Below are positions 44,160 to 53,045 of a DNA stretch of 64,000 nt, in pieces. The position numbers and the translations under genes are program-made. The DNA comes from CAADGL01 sp964643885 (lineage in GTDB: Bacteria > Planctomycetota > Phycisphaerae > UBA1845 > Fen-1342): contig CAZXUI010000004.1 in NCBI GenBank assembly GCA_964643885.1, positions 61,402-125,401 of the forward strand, in the 5' to 3' direction. How positions within the stretch are numbered: position 1 is the first letter of the stretch; each line of letters starts with the position of its first letter. A model generated the notes under the pieces. The model was not told the origin of the DNA. It did no database searches and saw only the letters and a program-made list of their open reading frames with translations.

Positions 44160-44903
44160 TCACGGCCGGGCCGCCGCCTCGCGAGCCACACGCAGCGCCT
44201 CGCGCAGCTCGATCGCCCCTTCGTAGATGGCGCGGCCGATCACGATCCCGGCCAGGTCGAGCTGGGCGAGGCGCTCAACGTCCTCCAGATCGGTCACCCC
44301 GCCCGACGCGACCACCGGAACGGTCGAGACCTCGGCCACGTGCCGGATCGCCTCGACATTCGGGCCGAGCAGCATTCCGTCGCGGCCGATGTCCGTGTAG
44401 ACAATCGCCGCCAGCGGCCACTGGGCCACGGAGCGAGCCACGTCGACCGCGGTCTGGTGCGTCTCGTGCGTCCAGCCGCGCACGGCGAGCCGCCCCAGCC
44501 GGGCGTCCAGCCCGATCGCCAGCCGCCCCGCCAGCTCCGGCAGGTGCGCCGTGATCCGCATCCAGTCCCAATCCTCGAGCGCACGCGTACCCACAATGAC
44601 GCGGGCCGCGCCGGCATCCAGCGCGGCCCGGATCGCGTTCTCGTCTCGCACGCCCCCGCCGAATTCGATCTGCGCCCCCGTCGCCGCGATCCGCTTGACC
44701 GCCTCGAGGTTCGCGATCCGCCCGTGCCGGGCGCCCTCGAGATCGATCACGTGCAGCCAGCGGGCGCCGGCGGCCAGGAAGGACTCGGCCACCTCGACCG
44801 GGTCGCGCTGATAGTGAATCACGCGGTCATAGCGGCCCTGAATGAGCCGAACGCACTTGCCCGAGAGCAGATCGATCGCCGGGAGAATCTCCATGACGCT
44901 CAC
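44160..44903 (-). CDS. hisA: Phosphoribosylformimino-AICAR ribotide isomerase
   Basis: A 247-aa TIM-barrel enzyme of histidine synthesis that isomerises ProFAR to PRFAR. The N-terminal catalytic Asp is in LPAIDLLSGKCVRL. The phosphate-binding glycines are in EFGGGVRDENAI and VASGGVTDLEDV, and the second catalytic region is IVYTDIGRDGML. Length is normal. The ATG three codons inside (MEILPAIDL) is an alternative start. No other his gene is in the window. Confidence 0.94.
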   Translation of the reverse strand: MSVMEILPAIDLLSGKCVRLIQGRYDRVIHYQRDPVEVAESFLAAGARWLHVIDLEGARHGRIANLEAVKRIAATGAQIEFGGGVRDENAIRAALDAGAARVIVGTRALEDWDWMRITAHLPELAGRLAIGLDARLGRLAVRGWTHETHQTAVDVARSVAQWPLAAIVYTDIGRDGMLLGPNVEAIRHVAEVSTVPVVASGGVTDLEDVERLAQLDLAGIVIGRAIYEGAIELREALRVAREAAARP

Positions 44904-44955
44904 TCAGGGGCGCGAACCTCCAACCGGGCTGGGCCGGCGGCCGCAGCGATCCGCG

Positions 44956-45708
44956 TCAGCCGCGGCTGCCCGTCTCGGCCGGCGCGCCGCTGCTCTCTTC
45001 GCTTACCGTCGGCGTCGTCGAACCGCCCGTGGTCACCGGCATCTGTACCGTGACGATCTGCACGCGGCGATTCAGCGCCTTGTTCACCTTGGAGGTATTG
45101 GGCGCTTTGGGCTTGTACTCGCCCTGCCCCGCCGCCACCAGGCGCTGCGGATCGAGGCCGAGCGCTCGCAGCTCGCGCACGACGGTCATCGCCCGGTTGC
45201 AGCTCAGATCGAGATTGTCCTTCCAGAGGTTCTTGGTGACACGGATCGGATCGTTGTCCGTATGGCCGATGACCCAGACCTCGCGGCCGAGAAACTCCGG
45301 CGTCGTCTGGATCGTCTGGGCCGCCTCGCGCAGCTTCGTCCGCCCGGTCGCCTTCAGCTCAGCCTTGCCGGAGTCGAAGAGGATGTCTTCCTGAATCTCG
45401 GTCCAGGCGAAGGTCTCCGTACCCTCCCAGCCCGGCGGCAGGTTCGGCGCTGAGCCGCGCTCGGCGATCTGCCGGCGGGCGTCGTCCAGCATCTGCTGAA
45501 GCTGAAGCGCCCGGTCGCGCGACCGCTGGGCATCCTGCATCGCGGACGCCAGCCGCGACTGCAAGTCCGCGTTCTCCGCTTGCAGGCGGTTCTTGTCCTC
45601 CTGGAGCTTCTGAATCTGCATGTCCTTGGAATCCGGGCCGCAACCCGCGAAGAGCGCCACACAGCCCAACGCAACCATCCATGTCGCAATCGCTCGCCCA
45701 GTTCTCAT
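44956..45708 (-). CDS. OmpA-family lipoprotein with coiled coil
   Basis: A 250-aa envelope protein starts at an ATG with GGGAG 7 nt upstream. The lipoprotein signal (WMVALGCVALFAGC) is followed by a coiled coil of about 55 residues (QIQKLQEDKNRLQAENADLQ). A peptidoglycan-binding OmpA/MotB-type domain comes next (ILFDSGKAELKATGRTKL, VIGHTDNDPIR, NLDLSCNRAMTVVRELRALG, NRRVQIVTV). The tail is Ser/Thr-rich. It should tether an outer-membrane or periplasmic structure to the cell wall. Confidence 0.88.
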   Translation of the reverse strand: MRTGRAIATWMVALGCVALFAGCGPDSKDMQIQKLQEDKNRLQAENADLQSRLASAMQDAQRSRDRALQLQQMLDDARRQIAERGSAPNLPPGWEGTETFAWTEIQEDILFDSGKAELKATGRTKLREAAQTIQTTPEFLGREVWVIGHTDNDPIRVTKNLWKDNLDLSCNRAMTVVRELRALGLDPQRLVAAGQGEYKPKAPNTSKVNKALNRRVQIVTVQMPVTTGGSTTPTVSEESSGAPAETGSRG

Positions 45709-45951
45709 CGCCTGGCTCCCTCTGCTGGTACTTGCACCGTGACCGCGCCGGTCGCAAGACAGGATTTCAGCAGGACCGGCCCACCGTGGCCGATCCACCA
45801 CCCGGAAAGCATAGGACCGCCCAGAATCGGTTGCAAGCCGCCGAAATCGTTGACGCAGCGACCGGTCCGGACTACGTTTGTGGCGTGGGGAAAGTGTGGC
45901 GCAGCCACGCAGAAACTGCGCCCGGCCGACACCCGTAACGGAAGAGCCGCA

Positions 45952-47265
45952 ATGACCTTGTCCCGCCTCGCGATGACCGCCGCCCTGGCCGCCCTCCTGC
46001 CATCTTTTGCGCTTGCTCAGCCGGACTACCTCCCGAGCGCCGACCTGCACGAGGTCGGCATGCGCAAATACTGGCAGCTCGCCCTGCCGGTCGACCCCGG
46101 CCACGGCATCGTCGACGTCTTCCTTGTCGACGACCAGATTTATGCGACCACCGCCGACGGCTACGTCTATGCCGTTCACGCCTACACGGGTACGCTGCGC
46201 TGGATCCGCCGCGTCACGACGGCCGGCTACCGCGTCACGCCGCCCTGCCACGCCGCCGGCCGCACCGTCTTCGTCACGCCCTCCAGCATCGTCCAGTACG
46301 AGAAAATCTACGGCACGCCCGTCGTGGCGCACGATCTTCGCTTCCCGGCCGGCTCGCCGCCGGTCAGCGACGGGACGCTGCTTTACGTGGGCGGCCTGAA
46401 TCGCCGCTTCTACGCGATCCCGCTCGACCGCGATTTCGAGTTCTGGAAGGCCGGCGTCGGCGGCACGCTCACGTCGGCCCCCGTGCTCGACAACAACACG
46501 CTCTACTTCGGCGGCGGAGACGGCCGCGTCTATTCCATCACCTCGCGCAACAAGGCGCTGCGCTGGATCGCCCGCACCGGCGGCGCGATCACGGCCGACG
46601 TCGTCGTCCGTAGAGAGGGCGTCTACGCGGCCAGCCGCGATCAGTCCCTCTACCTCTTCGATCGCGAGTTCGGCGGCGAGCGCTGGCGGGCACGGCTTTC
46701 CGCCCCGCTCTACGAGGCGCCGCTCGTCACGGCCGATACCGCCTACCAGGCCAATGAGCTCGACGGCGTGGTCGCGATCAACACGGCCGTCGTGCAGGTC
46801 GAGGAGCGCATCCGCTGGAAGCTCCGCCGCGGCCGGATCGCGCTGACCGAGCACGGAGAGCACATCTTCGTGCTCTCGCGCGACGGCGCGATCCTGGCGG
46901 TCCGCAGCGCGGACGGTGAGATCGTGCACGAAATCCCCGCTCACGGCTTCACCATGTACATGCCGGTCGCCGACCAGCCGGCGATCCTGGTCGCCTCGCC
47001 CGACGGACGCCTCTTCTGCGCCCGGCCGAGCGACCTGCCGCTCGTCACGGCCGAGGACGTCCGCGAGGCGCTCTACCCGACGCCGGCGGAACCGCAGGCA
47101 CCGGTCGCGGCGGCCGCGGTTCAGCCGCCCGTCAGCCCCGGCAGCACGTCGGCCGTGTTGACGGCCTCGCCGCTCGCGCCGCCGCTCGGTGGAAAGTCGA
47201 AGATCTCGCGGAACTGGACTTCGCAGCCGGCCCCCAATGGCAAACCGCCGGGCTCCAATCCCTGA
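45952..47265 (+). CDS. Secreted PQQ-type beta-propeller protein
   Basis: A 437-aa exported protein with signal TAALAALLPSFALAQ. Propeller repeats run over residues about 40-360 (QIYATTADGYVYAVHAYTG, LYVGGLNRRFYAIPLDRD, LYFGGGDGRVYSITSRNKALRW, VYAASRDQSLYLFDREFGGERW), the BamB/PQQ-like pattern. The C-terminal 80 aa are Pro/Ala-rich and likely disordered. There are no catalytic residues for a quinoprotein, so a structural or binding role is likely. It is divergent from the OmpA-like gene. Confidence 0.85.
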   Translation: MTLSRLAMTAALAALLPSFALAQPDYLPSADLHEVGMRKYWQLALPVDPGHGIVDVFLVDDQIYATTADGYVYAVHAYTGTLRWIRRVTTAGYRVTPPCHAAGRTVFVTPSSIVQYEKIYGTPVVAHDLRFPAGSPPVSDGTLLYVGGLNRRFYAIPLDRDFEFWKAGVGGTLTSAPVLDNNTLYFGGGDGRVYSITSRNKALRWIARTGGAITADVVVRREGVYAASRDQSLYLFDREFGGERWRARLSAPLYEAPLVTADTAYQANELDGVVAINTAVVQVEERIRWKLRRGRIALTEHGEHIFVLSRDGAILAVRSADGEIVHEIPAHGFTMYMPVADQPAILVASPDGRLFCARPSDLPLVTAEDVREALYPTPAEPQAPVAAAAVQPPVSPGSTSAVLTASPLAPPLGGKSKISRNWTSQPAPNGKPPGSNP

Positions 47266-47401
47266 CGTTCCCGCTCCGGCCGCCGCATTGCGGCGCGCTG
47301 CGCCCCTGTGAGACCATGATCCACCCGCCCGTGCCGCGCCGGCGGCCGTCGGGTACCATTTTTCAGTCGCGCGGCCACGACCCGCGCGGGGAGTTCTCGG
47401 C

Positions 47402-49432
47402 ATGCCCGACCGGCCGGCCGTACGCCGGGCGCTGATCAGCGTTCATGACAAGACGGGGATCGTCGACTTCGCGCGTGCGCTGCATGAGGAGTTCGGCGTC
47501 GAGATCATCTCCACCGGCGGCACGGCTCGGGCCCTCAGCGACGCCGGCATTCCCGTTACGCTGGTCGAGACGATCACCGGCTCGACCGAGCTGCTCGACG
47601 GCCGCGTCAAGACGCTTCACCCGAAGATTCACGCCGCGATTCTGGCCGACCGCGACAACGCGAAGCACATGCGGCAGCTCGCCGAGCAGGGCATCGAGCC
47701 GATCGACATGGTGGTCGTGAATCTCTATCCGTTCGAGAAGACGGTGGCCGATCCGGACTGCACGCTCGAGCGGGCGATCGAGATGATCGACATCGGCGGC
47801 GTGGCGCTGCTGCGGGCGGCGGCGAAGAACCACCGGCATGTGCTGGTCCTGCATGATCCGTTCGACTGGAACAACGTGCTGATGTGGCTTGCCGAGGACG
47901 CGCTGACGGCCGACGGCTGGTTGTCGGTCCGATCGGACTTTGCCGCCTCGGCGCTCGAGCTGACCAGTCGCTACGACGCGGCGATCACCGTCTGGCTCAC
48001 TTCGGAGCGCTGGCGTGCGTTGCACCTTCGCGCGGTCGAGGAGCTTCGCTACGGCGAGAATCCGCAGCAGCGCGCGGCCGTACTCCAATCTCGCGACGAT
48101 TGCGTGGCCCGCCGTGGCCTGCCGTGGGCCGATTTCCTTCGCTCGGCCGCCGTCGTGCTCTCTTACAACAACTACCTCGACGCCGACGCGGCGCTCGACC
48201 TGTGCGCAGAACTGACGCGGGCGATCTGCAAGCCGGGCCACCGGACTGGAGGCGAGGCACCGAGGAAAGTGTGGCACCGGCTAATAGCCGGTGCCACACA
48301 GCCACACGAACCCGGTTTGTCAGCCGCCTGCTGCTTCATCAAGCACACCAACCCCTGCGGCGTCGGGATCGCAGCCGACCCGCTCGAAGCTTACCGCCGG
48401 GCCTACCTGGGCGACCCCAACGCCGCCATGGGCGGCATTCTGGCGTGCAATTTCTCCGTCAACGCCGAATTCGCCGCCGCCGTGATGGAGACGTATGACC
48501 GCCTCGGCCGCCCGCTGAGGGACGCCGGCGCCGCCAATGCCCCCGGCGGATTCTTCGTCGAGGTCTGGGTCGCTCCGAGCTTCGACGACGAGGCGGTGAA
48601 GATCATCCGCTCACGCAAGAAGTGGGGCGAGCGCGTGCGGCTGCTGGCGGTCGGCGACATGAGCCGCGAACCGGACCCCGGCGAGCGGCTCTACCGCACG
48701 ATTTCCGGCGGACTGCTGGCACAGACGCCCGACCTGCCCGGACTCGATGAGGAGAACTGGAAGGTCGTCACCAAGCGGGCGCCGACCGAAGCGGAGCTGG
48801 CCGACCTGCGGCTCGCCTGGCTGATCTGCAAGCACACCAAGAGCAACGCGATCACGCTCTGCCGCGACGGAATGCTGCTGGGCAGCGGCGCCGGCCAGAC
48901 CAGCCGCGTCATGAGCTGCCGCATCGCGACCTGGCTGGCGCAGGAGAATGGCCACGTCGTGCCAGATCAACTGGGGGACCGGTCTCTGACCGGTCACTCT
49001 GAGCTGGGGGACCGGTCTCCGACCGGTCACTCTGAGCTGGGGGACCGGTCTCCGACCGGTCACTCTGAGCTGGGGNNNNNNNNNNNNNNNNNNNNNNNNN
49101 NNNNNNNNNNNNNNNNNNNNNNNNNNNNNNNNNNNNNNNNNNNNNNNNNNNNNNNNNNNNNNNNNNNNNNNNNNNACCGGTCAGAGACCGGTCCCCCAGA
49201 TTCAGACCGGTCAGAGACCGGTCCCCCAGACTCACTGGGGTCAGGACCCGCGATCGTCGCCGCCTCCGACGCCTTCTTCCCCTTCGCCGACGGCGTCGAC
49301 ATCCTGCTGGACGCCGGCGTGACCGCCATCATCCAGCCCGGCGGCAGCAAGCGCGACGAGGAAGTGATCGCCGCCTGCGACGCCCGCGGCGCGGCCATGA
49401 TCCTCACCGGCACGCGCCACTTCCGTCACTGA
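47402..49432 (+). CDS. purH: Bifunctional AICAR transformylase/IMP cyclohydrolase with repeat insertions
   Basis: This enzyme catalyses the last two steps of IMP synthesis. The N-terminal cyclohydrolase part (RALISVHDKTGIVDFARAL, STGGTARALSDAGI, GGVALLRAAAKNH) and the transformylase part (RYGENPQQRAA, KHTNPCGVGIA, GSGAGQTSRV, ASDAFFPFADGV, IQPGGSKRDEEVI, TGTRHFRH) are both complete. Two extra blocks break family continuity. One is about 30 aa (near residues 278-308), encoded around a 31-nt palindrome. The other follows residue about 522 and is made of LGDRSLTGHSE repeats, a 100-N gap and RSETGPPDS repeats. The frame is open on both sides, but the gap length is unknown. Both insertions fall at loop positions between conserved blocks. 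Confidence 0.93.
   Translation: MPDRPAVRRALISVHDKTGIVDFARALHEEFGVEIISTGGTARALSDAGIPVTLVETITGSTELLDGRVKTLHPKIHAAILADRDNAKHMRQLAEQGIEPIDMVVVNLYPFEKTVADPDCTLERAIEMIDIGGVALLRAAAKNHRHVLVLHDPFDWNNVLMWLAEDALTADGWLSVRSDFAASALELTSRYDAAITVWLTSERWRALHLRAVEELRYGENPQQRAAVLQSRDDCVARRGLPWADFLRSAAVVLSYNNYLDADAALDLCAELTRAICKPGHRTGGEAPRKVWHRLIAGATQPHEPGLSAACCFIKHTNPCGVGIAADPLEAYRRAYLGDPNAAMGGILACNFSVNAEFAAAVMETYDRLGRPLRDAGAANAPGGFFVEVWVAPSFDDEAVKIIRSRKKWGERVRLLAVGDMSREPDPGERLYRTISGGLLAQTPDLPGLDEENWKVVTKRAPTEAELADLRLAWLICKHTKSNAITLCRDGMLLGSGAGQTSRVMSCRIATWLAQENGHVVPDQLGDRSLTGHSELGDRSPTGHSELGDRSPTGHSELGXXXXXXXXXXXXXXXXXXXXXXXXXXXXXXXXXXRSETGPPDSDRSETGPPDSLGSGPAIVAASDAFFPFADGVDILLDAGVTAIIQPGGSKRDEEVIAACDARGAAMILTGTRHFRH
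48269..48299. repeat. 31-nt perfect palindrome inside purH
   Basis: Arms GTGTGGCACCGGCTA and TAGCCGGTGCCACAC flank a single A. It is read in frame as part of an extra segment absent from ordinary PurH. It is a different family from the GACCGGTC elements downstream in the same gene. Confidence 0.9.
48971..49240. repeat. In-frame GACCGGTC hairpin array inside purH
   Basis: On the left, copies of CTGGGGGACCGGTCTC..ACCGGTCACTCTGAG start at 48971, 49004, 49037 and 49070, a 33-bp period. After the gap, copies in the opposite orientation (ACCGGTCAGAGACCGGTCCC) start at 49176 and 49206, a 30-bp period. Both periods keep the purH reading frame. The core is the 8-nt palindrome GACCGGTC twice with a TCT (or TCC) spacer. 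The two halves form a large inverted repeat around the gap. Confidence 0.92.
49076..49175. other. Scaffold gap of 100 N inside purH
   Basis: A run of exactly 100 N lies between the forward and inverted halves of the repeat array. The true length, and hence frame continuity of purH, is not known from this sequence. Confidence 0.99.
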
Positions 49433-49460
49433 GGCCGCCGCTGCCCGCCGCCAGTGATCG

Positions 49461-49664
49461 TCACTCCCCCGCCCCGCGGCGCTGCCGCGACTCGTACTCG
49501 GCCACCTCTTCCGGCGTCAGCTCGCGCTCGATCGAGTATTCTTCCCGCAGCCACCGCCCCAGATCGACCAGCCGGCAACGTTCGCTGCAAAACGGATAGA
49601 TCGCAGGCAGTCCCCCGCTGAACTCCACCTCGCGCCCGCACGTACTGCACCGAAAGCCCGGCAT
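49461..49664 (-). CDS. yacG: YacG-type zinc-binding protein
   Basis: A 67-aa protein with the four-Cys zinc site of the YacG family: Cys6-x2-Cys9 (RCSTCGREV) and Cys26-x3-Cys30 (FCSERCRLVDLGRWL), then an acidic tail. YacG in E. coli binds and inhibits DNA gyrase; the same function is inferred. It lies between purH and the sigma factor gene. Confidence 0.9.
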   Translation of the reverse strand: MPGFRCSTCGREVEFSGGLPAIYPFCSERCRLVDLGRWLREEYSIERELTPEEVAEYESRQRRGAGE

Positions 49665-49785
49665 CTGCGCATCCGCTCAAAAACGCCGCCGCCAGATGCA
49701 CCCCTTGGATCCCGGTCGGCGCGCCTGGCGGCGTGAATTTCCGCAATCGATTATAGTCCGGCGGACGCCCGCGCCCAGCGCTGCG

Positions 49786-50682
49786 TCAGATGTACTCCTT
49801 GACGAAGTCCTCCAGCTTGCGCTTGGCTTCCTTCTCGATCTGGCGCACACGCTCGCGCGTCAGACCCACCGCCTCGCCGATCTCTTTAAGCGTCATCTGC
49901 TTGCCGGTCCGGTTGTTCAGCCCGTAGCGCAGCTTCAGCACCGTCGCCTCGCGGTCCGTGATCCGGTTCAGAAGGTCGCTGACGAAGTCCGAATCCGACT
50001 CGCTCAGGACCGACTCGTGCGGCGACGGCCCGGCCGAGTCCGGAATCGAATCGATCACCGAGCTGCCGTCCTCGCCGCTGTGCGCCTGCGTCGGACAGGT
50101 GCACGCCCGGATCGCCTGCACGATCGCGGCCGCCTTGCGCACCGTGATCCCCATGTGCGTCGCGACTTCCTGGATCGTCGGCATGCGGTTCAGCCGCTCC
50201 TCCAGCTCCCGCATCGCCAGCCGCAGGTGCGCGATCTGCTCCATCAGGTAGCTGGGGATGTGAATCATCTGCGTCGCGTTCTGCACGGCCCGGCGGATCG
50301 CCTGGTCGATCCAGTAGCTGGCATAGGTGCTGAAACGCGACCCCACCGTCGGGTCGAACCGGTCCACCGCGTTCATCAGGCCGACGTTGCCCTCGTTGAC
50401 GAGGTCCTCCATCGGCAACCCGCGGTTGCGGAAGTTCTTGGCCACGCTGATCACCAGCCGCAGATTCGCCTGGATCATGCGATCCCGCGCCTCGGCCGCG
50501 TCGCGGTGCAGCTTCTCGAAATCCGCCCGCTCCCGCGACGACGCTTCCGGCCCGGGCGGCTCGGCGTCCGCGGCCGCGCGGATCTTCGCGCCCAGCTCGC
50601 GCTCCTCCTCGGCAGTCAGCAGCGGATACTGCTTGATCTGCTTCAGATAGTCGCCGATCGCGGATTCGAGTTTCGACGCCAT
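49786..50682 (-). CDS. Sigma-70 family RNA polymerase sigma factor (group 1/2 type)
   Basis: A 298-aa sigma factor with regions 1.2 (SAIGDYLKQIKQYPLLTAEEE), 2 (RLVISVAKNFRNRGLPMEDLVNEGN, FSTYASYWIDQAIRRAVQN), 3 and 4 (REATVLKLRYGL, TLKEIGEAVGLTRERVRQIE). There is no region 1.1 and the protein is short, so it is either a compact primary sigma or a group 2 alternative sigma. An unusual Cys pair (RACTCPT) lies between regions 3 and 4. Promoter recognition should be of the -35/-10 type. Confidence 0.92.
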   Translation of the reverse strand: MASKLESAIGDYLKQIKQYPLLTAEEERELGAKIRAAADAEPPGPEASSRERADFEKLHRDAAEARDRMIQANLRLVISVAKNFRNRGLPMEDLVNEGNVGLMNAVDRFDPTVGSRFSTYASYWIDQAIRRAVQNATQMIHIPSYLMEQIAHLRLAMRELEERLNRMPTIQEVATHMGITVRKAAAIVQAIRACTCPTQAHSGEDGSSVIDSIPDSAGPSPHESVLSESDSDFVSDLLNRITDREATVLKLRYGLNNRTGKQMTLKEIGEAVGLTRERVRQIEKEAKRKLEDFVKEYI

Positions 50683-50840
50683 ACGAGTGAGATCCCCGCT
50701 TCCTTCAGGACACCCCCCGATCGGCGCTGCCAGGGGTCTTGTGGCAGCCCGACCCTCCCCGACTGCGTATCGGCTCGGGGAGTGCGTCGCTCCAATGCGC
50801 TTAGACTATATCCACCCTCCGCAATTCGGACCACCTCCGT

Positions 50841-51482
50841 TCAGCGCCGCGGCAAGCCGGCCGCCGCGTCCGACGATTCATCGCTCGCCGCCGGCAACAA
50901 TCTCACCAGCCGCAAAAGTTGCGCCAGCCGCTCCAACGGCAAGCCGATCACGTTCGATATGCTCCCTTCGATCCGCTCCACCAGCCGGTCGCCCACGTCC
51001 TGAACCCCGTACGCGCCCGCCTTGCCGGCCCAGTCGCCGCTGCGCAGATAGCGCTCCCGCTCGCCCGCGTCGTCGCGCATCCAGACGCGCGTGCTGGCGC
51101 TGGCGATCCGCCGCAGCCATGCTTGCTCGCGCCGCACGAGCGCGATTCCGGTAATCACATCGCTCGGATGCGCCGCCTGAAGCTCGAGCATCCGCCGGGC
51201 GTCGGCTTCGCCGTCCGGCTTGCCCAGCAACTCGCCCGCCACCTCGACCAGCGTATCCGCTCCCAGCACCCAACGCCCCGGGCGCGCATCCGCCACGCTC
51301 CGCGCCTTGAGATACGCCAGTGCCTCCGCCCAGCCCCGCGGACTCAGCGCCGCCGGCGAAGTCCGCGGCTCCTCGACGCCCGGAGCGACGACCTCGAACG
51401 CCAAGCCGAGCCGCCCCAGCAGCTCGCGCCGCCGCGGACTCGACGACGCCAGGATCAACACCTCCGACGACGACACCGACAC
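50841..51482 (-). CDS. maf: Maf-like nucleoside triphosphate pyrophosphatase
   Basis: A 213-aa protein of the Maf/Ham1 fold. Features are the N-terminal ILASSSPRRRELLGRLGL, the catalytic acidic loop WVLGADTLVEVAGELLGKP, and GDWAGKAGAYGVQD with GSISNVIGLPLERL near the end. It hydrolyses non-canonical or specific NTPs (house-cleaning). The GADTLV variant suggests the YceF/YhdE-like group, which cannot be decided by eye. Confidence 0.92.
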   Translation of the reverse strand: MSVSSSEVLILASSSPRRRELLGRLGLAFEVVAPGVEEPRTSPAALSPRGWAEALAYLKARSVADARPGRWVLGADTLVEVAGELLGKPDGEADARRMLELQAAHPSDVITGIALVRREQAWLRRIASASTRVWMRDDAGERERYLRSGDWAGKAGAYGVQDVGDRLVERIEGSISNVIGLPLERLAQLLRLVRLLPAASDESSDAAAGLPRR

Positions 51483-51583
51483 CCTCGCTTCCCTGCTTCG
51501 AGCGCCTTGCGAACGGCCGGCCCGCGCCGCGACCCCGAACCCCGGTTTGACCCCGCCGGCCGGACTCCATTACATAACCGCGT

Positions 51584-52522
51584 ATGATCCGTCCGAAAAG
51601 ATCAGCCGCCCCCACCCGAAAAATGCCCGCCCGCCCGAGCCACCAATTCGGCTCGCATCTTTCCGTGGCCGGCGGAATCTACCACGCGGCCGACCAGGCC
51701 CTCAGCCTGGGCTTCTCGACGGTTCAGGTCTTCGTCAAGAACCAGCGTCAATGGGTCGGCCCGCCCATCAAGCCGGAAGATGCGCAGCGCTGGAGCGAGA
51801 CGGTTCGTCGGCCCGGATTCGGCCCCACGGTCGCCCACGCCTCCTACCTGATCAACCTCGCGAGCGCCGACGACACGCTCCGATCCCGCAGCCGCGAGGC
51901 CCTGCTCGACGAGCTGCGCCGCTGCGACACGCTCGACATCCCCTACCTCGTCGTCCACCCCGGCGCCGCGGGGGAGCAGAGCGAATCCGAGGCCGTCGCC
52001 CGCGTGGCCGCCGCCCTGAACCGCCTGCACACCGACGCCCCGCAGCTCCGCTGCATGCTTCTGCTGGAAACCACGGCCGGCCAGGGCACGACGCTCGGCC
52101 GCACGTTCACACAGCTCGCCGCGATGATTGACGGGCTGGAAACGCCGCAACGCGTCGGAGTCTGCGTCGATACCTGCCATGTCTTCGCCGCCGGCTACGA
52201 TATCCGCTCGGAGAGCGGCTATCGCGAGATGATCGCCGAAGCGGCCGACACGGTGGGTCTCGAGCGAATCCGCTGCTGGCACCTCAACGACAGCCGCGGC
52301 GACTGTGGCTCCCGCCTGGACCGCCACGAGCACATCGGCCGCGGCCGGATCGGCTCCCGCGGCTTCGCCAACGTCCTGGGCGACGAGCGCTTCCGCGGCC
52401 TGCCCATGATCCTCGAGACGCCCAAGGGGCTGGATGACGCCGGCCGCGACTTCGACAAACTCAACCTCCGCCGGCTGCGGACGATTGCCACGCGCGCCGC
52501 CGGCCGGGACGCGGCCCGATGA
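51584..52522 (+). CDS. nfo: Endonuclease IV
   Basis: A 312-aa AP endonuclease of base-excision repair. Zn-binding TIM-barrel segments are present: FGSHLSVAGGIYHAADQAL, AHASYLINLAS, LVVHPGA, LLLETTAGQGTTLG, GVCVDTCHVFAAGYDI, WHLNDSRGDCGSRLDRHEHIGRG and ILETPKG. The ATG at 51623 is a possible shorter start, since the first 13 residues are basic and not conserved. Its stop overlaps the next ATG (ATGA). Confidence 0.95.
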   Translation: MIRPKRSAAPTRKMPARPSHQFGSHLSVAGGIYHAADQALSLGFSTVQVFVKNQRQWVGPPIKPEDAQRWSETVRRPGFGPTVAHASYLINLASADDTLRSRSREALLDELRRCDTLDIPYLVVHPGAAGEQSESEAVARVAAALNRLHTDAPQLRCMLLLETTAGQGTTLGRTFTQLAAMIDGLETPQRVGVCVDTCHVFAAGYDIRSESGYREMIAEAADTVGLERIRCWHLNDSRGDCGSRLDRHEHIGRGRIGSRGFANVLGDERFRGLPMILETPKGLDDAGRDFDKLNLRRLRTIATRAAGRDAAR

Positions 52523-53007
52523 GCGCGGCGATCCGAGTCCGCCCCATCGAAGCGGCTGACCGCCCGCGCGTGCGCGCTCTGCTCGAGCAGCACTGGGCCG
52601 CCGTGCACATCGCCTCCGGCGGGCGGCTGGTCAACGCCGGCGAGCTGCCCGGCCTGCTGGCCGTCGAAGGCGACCGCATCCTCGGCCTGCTCACCTACGA
52701 ACTGCGCGACGGCCGCTGCGAGATCGTCACGCTCAACGCCTTCGAGCCGCGCCGCGGCATCGGCACGCTGCTGATTGCGGAAATCGCCGGCCTGGCAAAG
52801 AATGAGGGCTGGAAGCGGCTCTGGCTCATGACCACGAACGACAACATCGACGCGATTCGCTTCTATCAGCGCCGCGGCCTCGTGCTGGTCGCCGTACACC
52901 GCAACGCCTGCGACGTCTCGCGCATGCTCAAACCGCAGATCCCGCGGGTCGGCAACTTCGGCATCCCGCTGCGCGACGAGATCGAGCTCGAATACCCGCT
53001 CGCCTGA
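52519..53007 (+). CDS. GNAT-family acetyltransferase
   Basis: A 162-aa acetyltransferase starts at an ATG overlapping the nfo stop. The acetyl-CoA-binding region reads IVTLNAFEPRRGIGTLLIAEIAGLAK and the C-terminal part AIRFYQRRGLVLVAVHRNAC. It is a typical single-domain GNAT of unknown target. It is probably co-translated with nfo. Confidence 0.9.
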   Translation: MSAAIRVRPIEAADRPRVRALLEQHWAAVHIASGGRLVNAGELPGLLAVEGDRILGLLTYELRDGRCEIVTLNAFEPRRGIGTLLIAEIAGLAKNEGWKRLWLMTTNDNIDAIRFYQRRGLVLVAVHRNACDVSRMLKPQIPRVGNFGIPLRDEIELEYPLA

Positions 53008-53045
53008 ACGCCGCACCACGGCGCTGGCTGCGAAGGAGGCATTTC

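Noticed and set aside
48609..49430. Small minus-strand frames with RRPVPQL or SESGGPVSDR repeats
   Set aside because: They are translations of the repeat array antisense to purH.
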